From Planctomycetota bacterium (lineage in GTDB: Bacteria > Planctomycetota > Phycisphaerae > UBA1845 > CAIVHJ01): DNA of 8,570 nucleotides. Positions 6,439 through 8,570 of the stretch are shown here, in pieces. How positions within the stretch are numbered: the stretch's first letter is position 1; every line of letters starts with the position of its first letter. The position numbers and the translations under genes are program-made. The stretch covers positions 1 through 8,570 of the forward strand of contig JACZTW010000164.1 in assembly GCA_022573485.1 (NCBI GenBank), read 5' to 3'. The notes beneath the pieces are model-generated. The model made no database searches. It saw only the letters and a program-made list of their open reading frames with translations, and was not told the DNA's origin.

Positions 6439-7020
6439 ATGAGATTCACGAAGATGCACGGTCTGGGCAACGATTATGTGTACGTCAATTGCTTTGACGA
6501 GCGCGTGACCGATGCTCCGGCTGTGGCCCGGGCGATCAGTGATCGGCATCGCGGCGTCGGCAGCGACGGCCTCATCTTGATTTGCCCGTCAGATAACGCG
6601 GACCTGCGCATGGAAATGTACAACGCCGACGGCTCGCGCGCCCAGATGTGCGGCAACGGCATCCGCTGCGTCGCTAAGTATGTCTACGACCGGGGTATGG
6701 CCAACAGCAATCCGCTGCGCGTGGCAACCGAACGCGGTGTTCTGGAACTGGACCTGACACTTGACGACGCCGGCAAGGTCGAGCGCGTTCGCGTCGACAT
6801 GGGCGAGCCGATCCTCGATCCGAAGAAGATTCCGGTCGCGCTAGGCGGCGAGCGCGTGGTCGGCATGCTCATGCCGCTGGAAGACAAGATGCTCCCGGTC
6901 ACCTGCGTTTCGATGGGCAATCCGCACGCGGTCTTCTTCAGCGAGCAGCTCGCCCGCCTGCCTTCCTGTCGGCCTGGACCTCGCGTATCAAGAGTAGTAG
7001 GATTGAATCTGGAGGTTTGA
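6439..7020 (+). pseudogene. dapF: Diaminopimelate epimerase DapF, truncated at the C-terminus and probably inactive
   Basis: DapF interconverts LL- and meso-diaminopimelate for lysine and peptidoglycan synthesis, using two cysteines as acid and base. The N-terminal two thirds is convincing: MRFTKMHGLGNDYVYVN at the start, RHRGVGSDGLI at 36-46, MEMYNADGSRAQMCGNGIRC with catalytic Cys71, and SMGNPHAVFF at 158-167. Homology fades after about residue 175 (SEQLARLP). The frame then reads an unrelated tail (SCRPGPRVSRVVGLNLEV) and stops at 193, against a usual 270-290. The second half, with its WERGxGxTxACGTG motif and second catalytic Cys, is absent from all frames downstream, so this is a deletion or insertion junction and not a simple frameshift. 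The start is ATG 6439, not the in-frame ATG 6349, whose added residues are translated intergenic repeat. The protein could still be made but should not catalyse epimerisation. A complete copy elsewhere, or the DapL route, would be needed. Confidence 0.85.
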
Positions 7021-7038
7021 CGCGGTCCCGCAAGATGT

Positions 7039-7043
7039 AGGTG
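7039..7043 (+). promoter_or_regulatory. Shine-Dalgarno of the TlpA-like gene
   Basis: AGGTG ends 7 nt before ATG 7051. It is moderate in strength and supports this start, which also places a hydrophobic signal segment at the N-terminus. Confidence 0.5.
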
Positions 7044-7050
7044 ATTCGGC

Positions 7051-8367
7051 ATGGACAAGCGTATAGGGTACGCCGGTTTGCTTCACGGCGTTCTGGTTCT
7101 GATTGGATGCAATCTCGCTTTTGCTCAGGACGGCACGCTCGAGGTTGGAGACGTCGCCCCCCCGATAGAGATTACGAAATGGCTCAACGTGGACAACGCG
7201 AGGCTCAGCACGGGACCGGCCCTGGAGGGGAAAGTGGTTTTGGTGGATTTTTGGGGGACTTGGTGCCCGCCTTGTGTGCGCGCCATGCCGCAAATCCAAA
7301 GGCTTCACGACCGCTATCGAGATCGCGGGCTGGTGGTCGTTGCTCTGTCTTATGAAGACACGAATACGCTGAAGCCCTTCCTAAAGAAAAATGCTTACAC
7401 CATGCCGGTCGCATCCGATACGAAGAAAAAATGCGTCACGGCCTACGGTATCCGTGGCTGGCCCACGACGTTTCTCATCGACAAGCAAGGAAAGATCGCT
7501 TACGTGGGCAGCCCGTACAGCATTGAGCCGGTCATCGAGAAGGCTCTGGGTTTGGAATCCAGCCCGTCTACTTTGCTGACGCGCTACCTCGACGCCTTCC
7601 ACAGTAAGAAGGAGGTAGCCGTTCGCGATGTATTACTGGCACTCACGGAAAAGTCCACGTCCGATTTCAATCTGAAAGAATGGGCCGTCCTTGCAGGGGG
7701 CGTTGCACGGGCAGAGAGCGACAACACGGTCGACGGTGAAGAAGCGCTTCAGGATTGCGTCGAGGCTTGCAAACGCCGAAACACCAAGAAGAAGTCCTCG
7801 ATTCTCGATGCGCTGGCGACCGGAGGTCCAGAGTCGTTCGATCTAAGGAAGTGGAGTCGAACTGCTTTCGGTCAAGCTTTTCCGATCAGGAGCAAGGGAG
7901 TCCGTGCCTTGCTCGATGATCGACGATACGGCGACGTCCTGGACGCATTGCTGGAGCGGTTTGCTGATACTGAGGCGTTGCGTATTGCCGCGGGTCACAC
8001 CGGCCTCCAGGAATACTGCAAGCTGAAGTCGCCGCAATGTCGCATCATGGCCCGCAAGGCGCTCATGGCCCAGAACTGGCCATTTAGAGAGCGTAGTCCG
8101 TCGGACAATGACGCGTTTTGGCATGACTTGAGCATAAGCGGCATAAGTCACACGGAGTCAGGGACGATCGGAGGCGTTGTTCTCGCTGGCGCGGTGTTGA
8201 GCAGGGAAGAAGCCCCGGAATACATCCGACGACAGCTTGAGCTCAATCTGCTCATGGATTCACTGGCAACAGGGAAACCGCCAAACATAAAGAAGGTTGC
8301 CGGCCAGGCCGAGAGCCTGCGAAAGGCCATCCTCGCTGAACTCGAAGAGAAGTACGGAGAGCCTTGA
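7051..8367 (+). CDS. Exported TlpA/thioredoxin-like protein with a long unrecognised C-terminal region
   Basis: The 438-residue protein begins with a signal sequence (basic DKR, then a hydrophobic core to about residue 18). LIGC at 17-20 fits a lipobox with Cys20, while AFA-Q at 23-26 also fits ordinary signal peptidase, so anchoring is undecided. Residues about 30-168 form a TlpA/ResA-like thioredoxin domain: VGDVAPPIEI, the strand VVLVDFWGTW, redox motif WCPPC with Cys72 and Cys75, and the cis-proline region IRGWPTTFLID with Pro138. It should catalyse thiol-disulfide exchange outside the cytoplasm. Residues about 170-438 match no family I know. They are helical and charged, with cysteine pairs at 236/240 and 323/330. 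TlpA domains joined to long unknown regions are frequent in planctomycetes, as far as I recall. The gene starts 30 nt after truncated dapF, is richer in Lys codons than the flagellar genes, and may have arrived with the event that cut dapF. Confidence 0.85.
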   Translation: MDKRIGYAGLLHGVLVLIGCNLAFAQDGTLEVGDVAPPIEITKWLNVDNARLSTGPALEGKVVLVDFWGTWCPPCVRAMPQIQRLHDRYRDRGLVVVALSYEDTNTLKPFLKKNAYTMPVASDTKKKCVTAYGIRGWPTTFLIDKQGKIAYVGSPYSIEPVIEKALGLESSPSTLLTRYLDAFHSKKEVAVRDVLLALTEKSTSDFNLKEWAVLAGGVARAESDNTVDGEEALQDCVEACKRRNTKKKSSILDALATGGPESFDLRKWSRTAFGQAFPIRSKGVRALLDDRRYGDVLDALLERFADTEALRIAAGHTGLQEYCKLKSPQCRIMARKALMAQNWPFRERSPSDNDAFWHDLSISGISHTESGTIGGVVLAGAVLSREEAPEYIRRQLELNLLMDSLATGKPPNIKKVAGQAESLRKAILAELEEKYGEP

Positions 8368-8457
8368 GACAGTTGCGGGCATGGTCGCTACCTTCGAGTC
8401 TCACCGGCGGCATTCACCTGCGTATCATTGTACCGTCTCGCGCGATTCCGATCTCGT

Positions 8458-8484
8458 CCCCGCGCCCAAGCCGAAGACGCGGGG
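8458..8484 (+). terminator. GC-rich hairpin downstream of the TlpA-like gene (no U tract)
   Basis: CCCCGCG (8458-8464) and CGCGGGG (8478-8484) form a perfect 7-bp stem with a 13-nt loop, about 90 nt after the stop codon. Wobble and GC pairs could extend it by three. No run of T follows, so it is not a standard intrinsic terminator. It could instead be an mRNA 3'-end stabiliser or chance GC-rich pairing. Confidence 0.3.
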
Positions 8485-8513
8485 GTGCGTGACCGAATCG
8501 GCGGGAAAGTTTT

Positions 8514-8568
8514 CGCCCCGTAGGGGCGCTGGAATGTAGCCACGGGTGGAGTCCCGGCTTGCCGGGAC
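8514..8568. repeat. Double-hairpin element, probable dispersed genomic repeat
   Basis: Two perfect inverted repeats lie close together. CGCCCC (8514-8519) and GGGGCG (8523-8528) have a 3-nt loop, and GTCCCGGC (8551-8558) and GCCGGGAC (8561-8568) have a 2-nt loop. Between them is the sequence GGAATGTAGCCACGGGTGG (8531-8549). I remember this core and the flanking CGCCCC-GGGGCG hairpin as a recurrent intergenic repeat in planctomycete and related genomes, but I could not check. It resembles a REP/BIME-type element in layout. It reaches the window edge and may continue beyond it. No gene lies from 8368 to 8570. Confidence 0.6.
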
Positions 8569-8570
8569 GG

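Noticed and set aside
6950..7150. A simple frameshift in dapF with the rest of the gene in another frame
   Set aside because: The region where the ACGTG motif should lie holds the start of the TlpA-like gene in one frame, and no DapF-like residues in the others.

Overview
The window is GC-rich bacterial DNA with every convincing gene on the + strand. It holds the late part of a flagellar export, placement and sigma-factor cluster, followed by a broken housekeeping gene and an accessory gene. I favour a planctomycete (PVC group). The reasons are the style of the small acidic protein after fliA, the pyrimidine-rich heptamer/octamer-like repeat before dapF, and the hairpin repeat containing a 'GGAATGTAGCCACGGGTGG' core at the right edge. 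All three rest on remembered patterns, not on a search. The gene order flhB-flhA-flhF-flhG-fliA alone would also fit many other phyla.

Layout: positions 1-417 are the C-terminal part of flhB with its NPTH self-cleavage site. flhA (about 430-2538), flhF (2528-3712) and flhG (3765-4640) follow with an 11-nt overlap or short gaps, so they look like one transcription unit. A 98-residue membrane protein (4682-4978) lies between flhG and fliA. fliA (5156-5935) has a very strong ribosome binding site. An acidic, probably disordered 107-residue protein (6029-6352) closes the flagellar part. dapF (6439-7020) starts normally but loses its C-terminal third, including the second catalytic cysteine. A secreted or lipid-anchored TlpA/thioredoxin-like protein with a long unrecognised C-terminal region (7051-8367) follows directly. 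The last 200 bases have no gene but contain three GC-rich inverted repeats, two of them in what looks like a dispersed genomic repeat.

How the genes work together: FlhA and FlhB form the export gate and substrate-specificity switch of the flagellar type III secretion apparatus. FlhF (an SRP-type GTPase) and FlhG (a MinD-type ATPase with an N-terminal DQAxxLR motif) set flagellar position and number. FliA (sigma-28) turns on late flagellar genes. The two small proteins sit where flagellar accessory or regulatory factors would be expected, but I cannot assign them a function.

No clearly new system is demonstrated. The most notable points are the truncated dapF, the TlpA-like gene beginning 30 nt after its stop and bracketed by an imperfect 12-13-nt direct repeat, and the two unassigned small proteins in the flagellar operon.
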